This document shows, in pieces, positions 35,374 through 47,275 of a stretch of DNA of 64,000 nucleotides. Positions within the stretch are counted from its first letter, which is position 1; the number at the start of each line of letters is the position of its first letter. The position numbers and the translations under genes are program-made. The DNA is from Vigna angularis (Eukaryota; Streptophyta; Magnoliopsida; Fabales; Fabaceae), in contig NC_068971.1 in assembly GCF_016808095.1 (NCBI RefSeq), positions 3,360,501-3,424,500 of the forward strand, given 5' to 3'. The notes beneath the pieces are model-generated. The model did not search any database. It saw only the letters and a list, made by a program, of their open reading frames with translations, and was not told where the DNA came from.

Positions 35374-36766
35374 TGATAGGTGTGAAATTTGCTTATATTT
35401 GTTGCTTAAATTGTCGTGCTGTTGAGTGAATTTAAGTGTTAATTCTCATGAAAAGTATATAATTGTTGATGTAAATATAGTTTTGATTGTTTAAGTGTGT
35501 TTTGATGCTTTTGTTTGCTTATTTCGGAGTAGAATAAGGATTGGATACTATCACAGACTTGGAGAGTGTCATTGGCCGAAGCCAGAAGGATCAAATAGCA
35601 TGAACGAACGCTCGCCCAGTGAACAGACGTTCGTCGCCCAGCGAACGGACGTTCGTCGCCCAACGAGGACGCTCGTCCAGAGAGTGAACGTTCGTCGCCC
35701 AGCGAGGACGCTCGTCCAGCGAGTGAACGCTCGTCGCCCAGCGAACGCTCGTCCTTGTAGAATCACGAGAGAATGCTCGCCCAGTGAGATGTGGACGCTC
35801 GTCCAGCGACGGACGCTTAGTGGACGCTCGCCCAGCGAGAAGTGGACGCTCCTCCAGCGACGGACGCTTAGTGGACGCTCGCCTAGCGAGCTAGGACGCT
35901 CGCCCAGCAACGGACGCTCGCCCAGCGACGGACGCTCGCCCAGCGAACGTACGTTCGTCGCCCAGCGAAAAATCACTTACAGCCCTTCTCTTTAAAAACG
36001 CGATCCAGAGGCAGAAATGAGAGAGTCTGGAGGGGAGGAGATCAGAGGACGCTGCAGAGCTCGTGTCTAGGTGCTTCCATGGTGGAAAACCACCAATTTC
36101 CACCGTCCAATCCATGCGTTATTGCTTCTATGATGTATATGTGTAGCTAGAACTCCATTTCACTGGGGTTGAGAGTAAATTTCTGAACTTCTATGTAATT
36201 TCTCTATTAATGCATGAACTTGTTTGAATTATGTGTTCTATCCTTATTACTCATGCCTATGATGGGAATCTGAGCTATTTGAACGGTTAAATCATTGGGA
36301 AATGTATGAGACCGCGGACCTAGGATAGAACTGCTAAAGGATTTCGAGTCCTAGACATAGGAGGGAATTTTTAGTCATCTGTGACATTGTGTTTAAGGCA
36401 AATCTGATAACTGAATTAGCTAAGGGATTAGTAATTTAGTTTGAATGATTATGAACTGTCATCTGAGGGATCAGAGGCTGCATGCGCCTAGGATGTCGAT
36501 GCTTAATTTTAAGGAATTGTGTTAGTAGAAAATTACCGGTGTGATGAACTTGAATTTCAACCCCAGTGAACTTTAATTCGACTGTTTTTACCACTTTAAT
36601 TTCATCTGTATGCCAATCTTACTTGTGTTGTAAAAATACGTTTATTAATCGCTAAATTAGTAAACTTTAACAATCAGTGAATCTAAACAAATCTCTTGGG
36701 AAAACGATATTCGGACTTACCGATTTATTACTTGAACGATCCGGTGCGCTTGCCGAGGTCTCAACA
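35374..36766 (+). repeat. 5' LTR of the Athila element
   Basis: It contains a CG-rich minisatellite at 35600-35970. The non-array part is nearly identical to the 3' LTR. It is 91 bp longer than the 3' LTR, the difference lying in the array. Confidence 0.95.
35600..35972. repeat. CG-rich minisatellite in the Athila 5' LTR
   Basis: Irregular units built from GGACGCTCGTCCAGCGA, GAACGGACGTTCGTCGCCCA and GACGCTCGCCCAGCGA. The same array is shorter and differently ordered in the 3' LTR (41025-41300). GACGCTCGTCC and GACGCTCGCCC occur repeatedly. Confidence 0.93.
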
Positions 36767-36772
36767 AGTTTT

Positions 36773-36790
36773 TGGCGCCGCTGTCGGGGA
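36773..36790 (+). other. Primer-binding site of the Athila element
   Basis: TGGCGCCGCTGTCGGGGA lies 6 bp inside the 5' LTR. This TGGCGCCG-type site is typical of Athila-like elements. Confidence 0.85.
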
Positions 36791-36956
36791 TTTGATTTTG
36801 TTTTTATTGATTGTTTGTTGTTTATCTGGTTTAGTTGATTTTTGCTATCTTTTGTTTAAGTGTTTATTGTGATTGTATTTGAATTTTTGTGCATAATTGT
36901 TATCATATGTAGAAATTGTGTCTTTTTGGATTGTTTCGTTTTTTTTTGTGTTTTGT

Positions 36957-39589
36957 ATGAGAAGTAGAGAACAGGTTGAAAATCTACTTTTTGATCCGGA
37001 AATTGAAAGAACTGCTCGAAGGAACAACAGTAGAAGAAGGAGACAAAGTAGAGAATCCAGAGAATCCTCTGTTATCTCTGAAGAAATTCTGGACTTTTCA
37101 TCTGGTCAAGAAAAAGAAGAAATGGAAGATAATCGCACTGGAGAAGGTTCTGGGCAAGGAAGACGTACTCTGGCAGACTATAATACTTTCTCAGGACCTC
37201 TGCACTTCAATAGTATTGCAAGACCATTGGTGAATGCTGTCAACATGGAGATGAAGCCAGCTCTTATTCATCTGGTGCAGAACAATCAGTTTCATGGATT
37301 ATCTCATGAGAATTCATACACTCACTTGGCTACTTTCATGGAGATATGTAATACAGTGAGGATTCACCAGGTTCCAGATGAAGCAATCCGACTCAGCTTA
37401 TTTCCATTCTCATTGGCTGGTAATGCAAAAATGTGGCTGAATTCCTTTCCAGAGAATAGTCTGACAGTTTGGGATGATGTGGTTGCTAAATTTCTGAATA
37501 AGTTCTTCCCTCAGTCCAAAGTCAATAAGGGAAAGCAGGAGATCTCTTCTTTCCAACAAGATGCTGATGAAACTCTAGGTCAAGCATGGGATAGATTCAA
37601 AGGCCTACTGAGAAAAACCCCTACTCATGGATTTGATGAGCCTACAATGTTAAATCTGTTTCTTGGAGGGCTGAAATCGCAAACAAAGTTAATGTTAGAT
37701 GCATCAGCTGGAGGTAGTATCAGATGGAAGACGCCTGAAGAAGCACATGATCTGATTGAAAATATGACTGCAAATGATAATGAAGTTCAGAGTGAAAGAG
37801 CCCAATTTCAACAAAAAAGTGTTCTATTCAACTTCAATCTCAAGATGCTTTACTAGCTCAGAACAAGATTATGACTCAGCAACTTGAGACATTAATGAAG
37901 AAGTTATCTCAGCTACCTAAAGAACTGCAGAATGTTTCTCAATTTCAACATCAGATGGTTCAGAGTTGTCAATTGTGCGGAGGAGATCATAATAATGGTC
38001 AATGTGTAGTGCAAAGCATGTCTCATGAAGAAGTACATTATATGGGAAATCAGGGTCTTTAGACGAATTATGATCAACGTCAGAGTTTTAATCAAGGATG
38101 GAGACCTCATCCGAGTATGGGACAAGTTTTTCCTTTCAACAGACCACCTCCACAGAACTTTCAGCAACAACCTTCTCTGACAGAAAGAACTTCAAAACTG
38201 GAAGAAACTCTTCAGCAGTTTATGCAGGTATCAATTTCCAACCATAAAAGTACAGAAGCCTCACTTAGGAATTTGGAGATTCAGGTGGGTCAATTAGCTA
38301 AAAAGTTGGAAGAAAAACCAGTGAAGGACTTTGGGGCAAACACTGAAGTAAATCCAAAGGAAGATTGCAATGTTATTACTACAAGATCAGGAAGAATTCT
38401 GGAAGAAAGAGAGAATGAGAAAAAAATGAGTGAAGAAAAAGATGAGATGAGTAAACAGGGAGATGAAGAAGAAGAGAAAGAGGATAAAGAAAGTGAAAAG
38501 AAGAGAGAGGGAGAGAAAAAGAAAGAACAGGTATATGAGAAACCTCTTCCATATCCAAAGGTTTTCTCTAGAAATGAGAAGGAAAAACAGTTCAAGAGTT
38601 TCATAGATATTTTCAAGAAGTTGGAAATCAAGATGCCCTTCTCAGAAGAACTGAAACAAATACCTGCTTACTCGAAATTCATGAAATATTTGCTCACAAA
38701 GAAGAGAAAGTATATTGAGGAAGAGACTATAGAAGTACAGGGCCAGTGCAGTGCTATCATTCAGAAGTTGCTTCCACCAAAGTTTAAAGATCCAGGCAGT
38801 TTTACAATTCCATGCACCATTGGTAAACTGGCTATTGGGAAGGCGTTAATTGATCTTGGAGCTAGCATCAATCTTATGCCTCTATCAATGTTTAAGAAGA
38901 TTGGAGAATTAGAGTTGAAGCCCACACGCATGACTCTCCAATTAGCAAACAGATCGATCAAATATCCGCATGGAGTAGTAGAAGATGTTCTGGTAAAGGT
39001 AGACAAATTCTTATTTCCAGTGGATTTTGTTATCATGGAGATGGAAGAAGATACAGAAGTTCCTTTGATTCTGGGAAGGCCATTCATGAAGACTGCTCGA
39101 GTGTTGATTGATGTTGATGATGGAAAGCTTAAAGTGAGAGTTGATAATGAAGAAGTGAATTTCAATGTTTTTGAAGCAATGTCTCACCCAAATGATGAAG
39201 ATACGTGTTTCCAAACTGATGAACTTGAGGAAGTCTGCATGATGGCACAGAAGACGATGCACATATCATCACCTCTTGAAAGAACTCTTATTGATGCTTG
39301 TGAATTTTTACTTGCAGATGAAGAGAAATTAATTGATGAATGTATACAGAATCCAGATGCTTTAAAGGAGATTCCACCTGATGAAGATGATAATAAACCT
39401 GTGATCATCAGCAATGCTTTATCCACTCTGGAGGGAGAGAAGTTAATTGAATTCTTAAAAGTGGACAAAGGAGCTGTAGGTTGGTCAAATTCTGATCTGA
39501 AAGGAATAAGTCCTTCTTCTTATTGCATGCATATAATATTCATGAAGGATGATTTCAAACCATTGGCTCAACCACAGAGAGCTTCTTAG
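36957..39589 (+). pseudogene. Athila gag-protease, frameshifted, rest of pol deleted
   Basis: Start chosen at MRSREQVENL (36957), typical of Athila gag with DPEIERTARR next. The retrotransposon gag core follows (WLNSFPENSLTVWDD, FFPQSKV, ETLGQAWDRFK). A frameshift occurs near 37,830; the new frame has a CX2C-type finger (CQLCGGDHNNGQC) and a TAG at 38060-38062. From the Met at 38117 the frame is open for 490 residues: a proline/glutamine stretch, a very acidic Lys/Glu-rich tract (residues 95-140), then an aspartic protease with ALIDLGAS (D246) and ILGRPFMKT. It ends just as RT should begin (KPLAQPQRAS, 39589). The deletion joins early RT directly to the 3' non-coding region. Confidence 0.93.
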
Positions 39590-40793
39590 TGTCAAGCTAA
39601 AGACCTTAAACAAGCGCTTACTGGGAGGCAACCCAGCTTTCTAACTCTATCTATTTATGTTTTCAGTTCTCTTGGTTGTGTGGATTGAATCTGAATCTGT
39701 TTGGTTGTGTGGATTGAATTATGTTTCTGCAATGATTTGATTGTGAAATGTGTGTTTGAAGTTTGAATTTGAATTTTGAATTCTGTCCATGATAACTGGC
39801 ATGATTGTGAGATTGTTATTGAAAAATCTGAATTTTAGAACTTGTGTTATGATTATATATAATTTGTTCTTGAATCTGATTGATTGTGACCCAGAAGTTG
39901 AATATCTGAGTGTACTAAGACAGCTTTGAAAGCAAGTGAGAAGTTGTTATTGCTATGAATTTGGTTTTTGCATAATTCTTATTATTACAGATGCATTCTG
40001 GTTTAGAAATGAGAAAGACAGTTGTTTGTTTTTGAAATTAACTACTTGGCCAGATGACTACCCATATGTGAATATTCATCCATTGTTATCCTGTTTGAGC
40101 CTTATTTATATTTGTTGTGAACCCTAAGCTTCTTACAGAACAATCTACCTTATCCAACACTCTAGAAGAAGAGAACAAGAAACATATTTGTCAAGAGATA
40201 GGTAGAAATTAAGTTTGGGGGAAATCATAATCAGTTGAGTCTTAAACTGATGAAAAACAATGTTAAAAAATAAAAATAAAAATAAAAAAAATTTCAATGC
40301 TTTATGTGATGAATGAAGAGGAAGTTGATAAATAAGTTTCAATGTTGTTATGTTCTTGTTCTCCTCTTCTTTAGTGTTGTTTTGTTTCCCTGTAAAACCA
40401 TGTTTCTTCTAGCTAAGCCAAGTTATAACCTGAGAAAGTCCTTTTGATTTAAATCAGAATGTTTGAATTGTATATGAGATGACTTGCAAAAGTTGATGAA
40501 GTAGTTGATGACACTCTGAGCGTGAATTTGAGCGTAAACACTTGCAGGTTGATGTAAACACTGATTGAGCACATTTGTATTATTATTTTTCTGGTTGTCT
40601 TATCATTTTGGATTCAAGAACTTGTTAATATAGAAGTTATAACATTTGATCTGAATATTTGGAGGTGTACGTACAATCCTTACTTTTGTGACAGAGATTA
40701 TGTGATGGAATACTAACTGCTTTGTTGGGTTCGTTTTCTTTTGTTTTTGTTTATTTTCATGAGGACATGAAAATATATAAGTTTGGGGGAGTT
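39590..40793 (+). other. Athila 3' non-coding region with polypurine tract
   Basis: It starts GTGTCAAGCTAAAGACC and contains GGGAGGCAACCCAG, sequences seen downstream of pol/env in Athila elements. It holds no ORF of note; whether any env-like remnant survives is unclear. The polypurine tract AAGTTTGGGGGAG is at 40779-40791, beside the 3' LTR. Confidence 0.8.
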
Positions 40794-42095
40794 TGATAGG
40801 TGTGAAATTTGCTTATATTTGTTGCTTAAATTGTCGTGCTGTTGAGTGAATTTAAGTGTTAATTCTTATGAAAAGTATATAATTGTTGATGTAAATATAG
40901 TTTTGATTGTTTAAGTGTGTTTTGATGCTTTTGTTTGCTTATTTCGGAGTAGAATAAGGATTGGATACTATCACAGACTTGGAGAGTGTCATTGGCCGAA
41001 GCCAGAAGGATCAAATAGCATGAACGAACGCTCGCCCAGCGAACGGACGTTCGTCGCCCAGCGAGAACGCTCGCCCAGCGAACGGACGTTCGTCGCCCAG
41101 CGAGGACGCTCGTCCAGAGAGTGAACGTTCGTCGCCCAGCGAGGACGCTCGTCCAGCGAGTGAACACTCGTCCCTGTAGAATCACGAGAGAACGCTCGCC
41201 CAACGAGATGTGGACGCTCGTCCAGTGACGGACGCTTAGTGGACGCTCGCCCAGCGACGGACGCTCGCCCAGCGAACGTACGTTCGTCGCCCAGCGAAAA
41301 ATCACTTACAGCCCTTCTCTTTAAAAACGCGATCCAGAGGCAGAAATGAGAGAGTCTGGAGGGGAGGAGATCAGAGGACGCTGCAGAGCTCGTGTCTAGG
41401 TGCTTCCATGGTGGAAAACCACCAATTTCCACCGTCCAATCCATGCTTTATCGCTTCTATGATGTATATGTGTAGCTAGAACTCCATTTCACTGGGGTTG
41501 AGAGTAAATTTCTGAACTTCTATGTAATTTCTCTATTAATGCATGAACTTGTTTGAATTATGTGTTCTATCCTTATTACTCATGCCTATGATGGGAATCT
41601 GAGTTATTTGAACGGTTAAATCATTGGGAAATGTATGAGACCGCGGACCTAGGATAGAATTGCTAAAGGATTTCGAGTCCTAGACATAGGAGGGAATTTT
41701 TAGTCATCTGTGACATTGTGTTTAAGGCAAATCTGATAACTGAATTAGCTAAGGGATTAGTAATTTAGTTTGAATGATTATGAACTGTCATATGAGGGAT
41801 CAGAGGCTGCATGCGCGTAGGATGTCGATGCTTAATTTTATGGAATTGTGTTAGTAGAAAATTACCGGTGTGATGAACTTGAATTTCAATCCCAGTGAAC
41901 TTTAATTCGACTGTTTTTACCACTTTAATTTCATCTGTATGCCAATCTTACTTGTGTTGTAAAAATACGTTTATTAATCGCTAAATTAGTAAACTTTAAC
42001 AATCAGTGAATCTAAACAAATCTCTTGGGAAAACGATATTCGGACTTACCGATTTATTACTTGAACGATCCGGTGCGCTTGTCGAGGTCTCAACA
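40794..42095 (+). repeat. 3' LTR of the Athila element
   Basis: Direct repeat of the 5' LTR with a contracted minisatellite at 41025-41300. Ends GTCTCAACA before target-site copy ACCGA. Confidence 0.95.
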
Positions 42096-43800
42096 ACCGA
42101 ACGCTACGAGCTTTGGCCGAGCACTGAGAGCTTTGGCCGAACGATAAGAGCTATGGCCGAACACCTAGAGCTATGGCCGAACACCTAGAGCTTTGGCCGA
42201 ACACTTAGAACCTTGGACGAACGCTTAGAGCCTTGGCCGAACGCTTAGAGCCCTGGCCAAACATTTAGAGCCTTGGCCGAACACCTAGAACCTTGGTCGA
42301 GCGCTTAGAGCCTTGGCCGAACACCGAGAGCCTTGGCTGAACACCTAGAACCCTGGCCCAACGCTTAGAGCCTTGGCCGAACACCTAGAGCCCTGGCCGA
42401 ACACCTAGAGCCTTGGCCGAACACCTAGAGCCTTGGCCGAACGCTATCAAGACCACCACTAAGACTGAGCATTACCAAGACCACCCACTAAGACCGAACG
42501 CTACCAAGATCGAGCACCATCAAGACCGAATGCTACCTAAGAGACCCAACGCTCAACAGCATGGCCGAACGGTTATCAATTCACTTTCGGCGAAACTGCA
42601 TAATTCTTCAGAATTTCTGCAGAATTATAAACAACACCTAACATAACCATTCCTAACCATTTTTACTAACTTCTAACACCCTAAATTCTTGTTTTATACT
42701 TAATTGAACTTATCTAAATGATTCTAAACGTTCCTACTACCATTCTAAAGTGATTAAGACTCAAATTCAACTCTAAAACACCAATTTTCCCAACTTAGGG
42801 ATTCAAAATCCAATCCCACGGCTTTACACCTAGTTTGATCAATTTAGTGACTCAAACAAGTCACATTATAGTGGCTAAGACTGCCCCAACAACCCAGTTG
42901 CGCTTTAGACCCCAAATGCCCAAAATCACTACCTCATTTCCTCTAAAAGTGACCTAAAAATCACAAAACTCCAAATTTCTATCCAACCAAAAATATACCA
43001 GATTTCACACTTAAATCACTTCCAATTGGTCAATTATAACAATTCAAACCCATCCAAATCAATTCTAAACAACTCAACACAGTTTCATGGATTTCACATA
43101 TCCACACATACAATACAATATACTTAAAACAAAATACAACTCCAAACAGTGCACCAATTCAGAATCCAATATACATACACTTCATGCAAGCAATTTAAAG
43201 AAGTATTCTAGCTTCCCTTACCTTGAAACTTCTTTGCTCAGCTCAAAGACCCGCAGCTACAGTACCTCACACGCGAATAATCTAGACAGCACTCTACAAC
43301 CCGCAATGCGATGATTAAGAACAACTCTTAGAGCTAGAATGAATGGAGGAAAACGTAAATGAGGGTACACTAGGCACATGCAACTTGCCCTAGGTCCCAA
43401 ACAGCAAAGAACAGTGAAGAGCTACTTACCCGCAGAAGAATGAAAATCTATTCGGATGGTTGCGAAGGTCTCTACGCCTTGGTCACTTGAGCACCACCTA
43501 ATCCAACATGCAACCACTAAATGTGAGGGAATGGTAGAGAGAAGGCAGAGAGAAATGGAAGAGCAAGCTTTTTAGAGAGAGAATAAAAAATTAAGATAAT
43601 GAACTCAGATTTTGAAAGGTTCCTTCCTAAAATCATAGTGTCCTTAGTCTTATGGGTCTGACTGCCTCAACCTAAAATCTAACTGCCATATATTTTCAGA
43701 CCCTTACATTAATAGTAAGGCAAGTTCTAAAATAATTATTATTTTCAAGCCCTTAGATTAATAGTAAGGCAAGTTCTAAAATAATTATTACAAACTTTGT
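42096..43800. mobile_element. Old unclassified repeat, right part
   Basis: Continues 34477-35373 across the Athila insertion. It has a 20-bp array first, then about 1.2 kb of unique-looking C/A-rich sequence with no ORF, and near 43,690-43,790 a 54-bp-scale tandem duplication (TTAATAGTAAGGCAAGTTCT twice). The right border is unclear. Confidence 0.45.
42103..42452. repeat. 20-bp minisatellite
   Basis: About 17 copies of CCTTGGCCGAACACCTAGAG and variants, at 20-bp spacing (for example 42371, 42391, 42411). The reverse contains GTTCGGCC, as in the Ogre LTR array. The Athila target-site duplication ACCGA is part of the first unit, so Athila inserted at the array edge. Confidence 0.93.
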
Positions 43801-44519
43801 TCGAAAATACATTTCAAAAGACACAAAAGACTTTTGATTGTAAAAGTAATATGATAAATGTTGTTTCATTCACGTTTGACTAAGAACTTATTTGTTAAAG
43901 ATGTTAAAATTTTTAAAACTGATCGAATTTATTATAATTTGAAATATGAATTAAAATTTTTATACCTAACAGAGATAAGAAAATTGAATAGATATAAAAA
44001 GGAAAACTCAAAAAGTAATTTTTAAGTCTGAGATTGAAAGTAATATCATATAATATTTATATCAATTATTATTATTTTTAATATATCTTTGTAAGAAAAA
44101 TTCAAAAATGTCTTTTCTTTATATTTTTTTAATCTTCATGAATATGTGTCTCATTCGAAAGTATTAAAGGATCTATTTTACTAATTTATTAAAATGTTAA
44201 TTATATAAAAAAAATCTTAAAAAATATTTTTATTAATTTCATGTTTATTATTTATAGTGGTTTCATACTTTTTAGAATGTATTGAAATTAATAAATGGAT
44301 ATCATGAAATAAATTTGTGGGACATTTTTTAACTGATTATCATAATTTTTGAATCAGATAGGATGATTATATATATCTAATAAATATTGAATTCAAAAGA
44401 CGATGTGAGAGAGCATAAGAGAGAGAATGGTGGTAGCATTATGTGTGGAATATTGATCAGTACAGAGAGGTAGAAGTAACCTTTCTGTTTCTCTGGTTTG
44501 AACAGCAACAAAAGAAGCC
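43801..44519. other. Upstream region of the first BAHD gene
   Basis: AT-rich. A TATA-like TATATATAT sits at 44368-44376, about 145 bp before the ATG, followed by GAGAGAGAATGG-type purine repeats near 44410. No other motif is supported. Confidence 0.45.
44368..44376 (+). promoter_or_regulatory. Possible TATA box of the first BAHD gene
   Basis: TATATATAT at a plausible distance, but the region is AT-rich and such matches are common. Confidence 0.35.
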
Positions 44520-45869
44520 ATGAAAGTGGTAGATGTATTCAACGTAGCTCCAACTTCAGAATCGAAAGAGTTACCAACTCAAACAACGCTTCCCCTCACC
44601 TTCTTTGACATATTATGGCTAAGGCTGCCTCCTGTTCAACGCATCTTCTTCTATCAATTTCCTCATCCAACTCTTCTCTTCTTCGATACCCTTCTTCCCA
44701 AACTCAAAAACTCTCTCTCTCTCGCACTTGCCCACTTTTTCCCTCTCGCCGGACACCTCACTTGGCCCCTTCACTCCCAAATCCCCATCCTCACTTACAA
44801 ATCCGGTGACACTGTTTCCCTCACTGTAACTGAATCTGATGCTGATTTCGACCATCTAGCAGGCACGGATCTTGCTGAGGCTAGAGAAATCCACCACCTT
44901 TTACCCCACTTGACCATATCCCACGATCAAGCAAATGTTCTAGCCTTGCAAGTCACTCTATTTCCAAACTCTGGATTTTCCATAGCAATAACCTCACACC
45001 ATGCTGTTCTAGATGGCAAGACTTCAACCTCGTTTATCAAAGCCTGGGCTTATCTTTGCAGAGATCAACCACAATCAACTTTTTCTCTGCCACCTGAACT
45101 TTCTCCGTTTTTTGGCAGGGAGGTAGTCCAAGACCCTAATCATTTAGAACAAAAATTTGTCAGCGATTGGTTAAGACAGGGTGGACCCAACAACAGAAGC
45201 CTCGTAGCTTGGGATCTGCAAGTCCCAGACGATGCAACCAGAGGCGTGTTTCATCTCGGTCGTTCAGATATTGAAAAGCTGAAGCAGATTGTGGTGTCCA
45301 AGAAGAAAGGGAACAGCAGCAACCTCCGGTTGTCAACTTTTGTGTTATCCGTTGGTTATGCTTGGGTTTGCAGGGTGAGAGCAGAGGAAACAAAAAACAA
45401 AATGGTTACGTTGGCTTTGAACATTGACTGCAGGAATCGTTTGGAGCCGCCACTTCCCGCAACGTATTTTGGGAACTGTGTAGGGGCGAGGCTTGCAAGT
45501 GCTGAAACAAAGGAGATATTGGGGGAGGATGGACTCATTGTGGCAGTGGATGCACTGAATGAGAGTTTGGAAACTCTGAAAGAGGGAGCGCTGAGCGGGG
45601 CGGAAAATTGGTCAAAGTGGTTGCTTGAAGGTTTCAAAGTTGATACGAAGATAATTGGCGTTGCTGGGTCACCGAGGTTTGATGCTTATAGTAATGACTT
45701 TGGTTGGGGAAGACCAAAGAAGGTTGAGATGGCTACTATAGACAGAACTGCCGCATTTTGTTTATCAGATAGCAGAAATGGTGATGGGGTTGAGATAGGT
45801 TTTGTGTCCACCAAAGAAGCAATGCACACTTTTGCGTCTCTCTTTCTCAGTGGCCTTCTCCAATCTTGA
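44520..45869 (+). CDS. BAHD acyltransferase, anthocyanin/isoflavone glycoside malonyltransferase-like
   Basis: A single-exon 449-residue protein, usual family length. The catalytic HXXXD is H161-A-V-L-D165. The structural DFGWG is at 393-397. YFGNC at 316-320 marks the clade of anthocyanin and flavonoid glycoside acyltransferases. The N-terminus (TLPLTFFDILWLRLPPVQRIFFY) is typical of plant malonyltransferase-like members. Such enzymes move an acyl group from malonyl- or hydroxycinnamoyl-CoA onto a sugar hydroxyl of a (iso)flavonoid glycoside in the cytosol. All motifs are intact and no stop or frameshift is seen. Acyl donor and acceptor cannot be told from sequence alone. It faces the second BAHD gene tail to tail 6 kb away, which suggests a local family. 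Confidence 0.93.
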   Translation: MKVVDVFNVAPTSESKELPTQTTLPLTFFDILWLRLPPVQRIFFYQFPHPTLLFFDTLLPKLKNSLSLALAHFFPLAGHLTWPLHSQIPILTYKSGDTVSLTVTESDADFDHLAGTDLAEAREIHHLLPHLTISHDQANVLALQVTLFPNSGFSIAITSHHAVLDGKTSTSFIKAWAYLCRDQPQSTFSLPPELSPFFGREVVQDPNHLEQKFVSDWLRQGGPNNRSLVAWDLQVPDDATRGVFHLGRSDIEKLKQIVVSKKKGNSSNLRLSTFVLSVGYAWVCRVRAEETKNKMVTLALNIDCRNRLEPPLPATYFGNCVGARLASAETKEILGEDGLIVAVDALNESLETLKEGALSGAENWSKWLLEGFKVDTKIIGVAGSPRFDAYSNDFGWGRPKKVEMATIDRTAAFCLSDSRNGDGVEIGFVSTKEAMHTFASLFLSGLLQS

Positions 45870-45889
45870 CTTTTCTTTACTTTCTCATC

Positions 45890-45895
45890 AATAAA
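45890..45895 (+). terminator. Polyadenylation signal of the first BAHD gene
   Basis: AATAAA 21 bp after the stop codon, in a T-rich 3' context. Confidence 0.5.
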
Positions 45896-46252
45896 AGTTT
45901 GCCAAAGCAAAATAAGAATCTTTCACTTCATTTACTTTAGTCGCTTTACTTTTGCACTTTTGCATAGCCAGAATTGGATACCGGGTTCTACATGTAATTT
46001 TCCTATTGTTTTTTTTTATTTAAATATTTACTTGGTCTCTATGTTGATAGGTAATTTTCTGTTGGGTTTCTGTATTATCAAAATTGTTGGGTTAAAATTG
46101 ATAACATTGAACGTGTGAGTTGTGCAAGAAATATTGACGTGATAACCTGAAGCAGTTAACTTGGCAGCCAAATTAGGTCTTATTTAAATTGGGGATTTTT
46201 GAATGCCATTGGCGTGCAGCCCACGACTCTACTAAATCTCCCCTTCAAGGTC
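45896..46252. other. Short intergenic spacer
   Basis: T-rich 3' flank, no gene seen. Confidence 0.5.
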
Positions 46253-47275
46253 ATTCAAAAATTGGTCACTTGATGCCCTCTAATCACAACCGCCGTCCTC
46301 CTACGAATCCCACTATCCATGAAACCCAAACACCACAGATCCACTCCTCCCTTTTCAATCCTCACCATTGAATTCCCCCCGAAGATTCTCCAAAACACTT
46401 CCTCGCTGCGCATCACCAGATCAACGGTCGGAATAGCGGGTCCCACTCTTGTTTCCGTGAGGTTTCCCGCCGAGTAGCACACGCCAAAGGGCTCAACGAC
46501 TTCCGCCACCGTTAAGTTAAAAGCTGAGGCTTCGTTGATGAAAAACTGGACGAAGAGTTTGTAAATGGAACTTTCCAAAACGGTGTATGACTCCGCAGTG
46601 CTGATCTTGGTCCCACCGAATCCGGTTTGATCAACGGTTAAGATGGATGCGTCGATGGGAAGAGCCTTGTCGTTGATCTTGATGGAGGTGACGTTTATAA
46701 AATACTCATAAGAGGGTTGTGGGTGACGACAGTGTCGGCGACGGGGTTAAGAATGAGTGGGGTGTAAGTGAGGTCAATTTTGGAAGAGAAAAACTAAGAG
46801 ATGGAAGTGGAGGCGAAGATAGCTGCGCCTGTGTTGGATGAAGCAGGCAAGCAGAGAGAGAAAGATTGAGGGGAACTGAATGCAATGCTTATTTGGGTCG
46901 GGAGGGAGTTATTGGACCGGCCCAAAGCGGCTAGTCCAGTCACATTGGTAGCGAGGCCTTGGAGCAAATGGGCGACGACGCAGGAGAAGATGAAATCGGA
47001 AATGAGAACGAGTGGGCTCTGAGAGGAGGTGTCGTAGGTTGGAAGGGCGAGAGAATCAATGAGGGCGGTGTCGAGAAGGGTGGTTCTTGTGAGAGGGTTT
47101 TCAGGGAAGAGGGCGCATGTGTCGTTGGAGCAGGCGTTAGAGGGAAAGGAGTCACACAGGGAGGTGTTGTAGGTGATGCGGTGGGAGGAGGAGGTATAGG
47201 TGGAGTTGTAGAGGAGAGGAGCCAGGTAAGAGAGGAACCGAGGTCGAGGTGGAGTGTGGTAACTCTGATCTATCT
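46253..47275 (-). pseudogene. Basic 7S globulin / xylanase-inhibitor-like pseudogene
   Basis: The 3' half is clear in one frame (46255-46578): SSIYKLFVQFFINEA, PFGVCYSAGNLTET, FWRIFGGNSMVR and GGVDLWCLGF. These are conserved blocks of the aspartic-protease-fold family of legume basic 7S globulin, EDGP and xyloglucanase inhibitors. Upstream on the minus strand the family pattern continues with YTSSSHRITYNTSLCDSF, NDTCALFPENPLTRTT, LISDFIFSC and GLAALGRSNNSLP. It is broken by a TAG near 46,795, a TAA and a frame change near 46,700. The N-terminal region before YTSSS is missing or beyond recognition. Proteins of this family are extracellular; this copy should give none. Confidence 0.88.

Larger units (their letters stand above)
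35374..42095 (+). mobile_element. Athila-type Ty3/gypsy element, pol-deleted
   Basis: LTRs at 35374-36766 (1,393 bp) and 40794-42095 (1,302 bp) begin TGATAGGTGTG and end GTCTCAACA. The target-site duplication ACCGA is at 35369-35373 and 42096-42100. Primer site TGGCGCCGCTGTCGGGG and gag type are those of Athila. Outside the repeat arrays the LTRs differ at only about 10 sites in roughly 900 bp by eye, so this is the youngest dated insertion here. RT, RNase H and integrase are gone, so it would need a helper element. Confidence 0.95.

Noticed and set aside
35439..36115. ORFs across the Athila LTR minisatellites
   Set aside because: Low-complexity repeats (GERPS/GRRTS-type), differing between the two LTRs, with no conserved protein.
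38290..38631. 113-codon minus-strand Ser/Phe-rich ORF
   Set aside because: Antisense to the Lys/Glu-rich tract of Athila gag; composition artefact.
42103..42452. Possible CRISPR-like regular array
   Set aside because: The repeat is contiguous without unique spacers, and the genome is a plant.
34477..43800. A complete LTR retrotransposon bounded by TGTAACATCTCG
   Set aside because: No matching second LTR, terminal CA or target-site duplication could be found, so only an unclassified repeat is reported.
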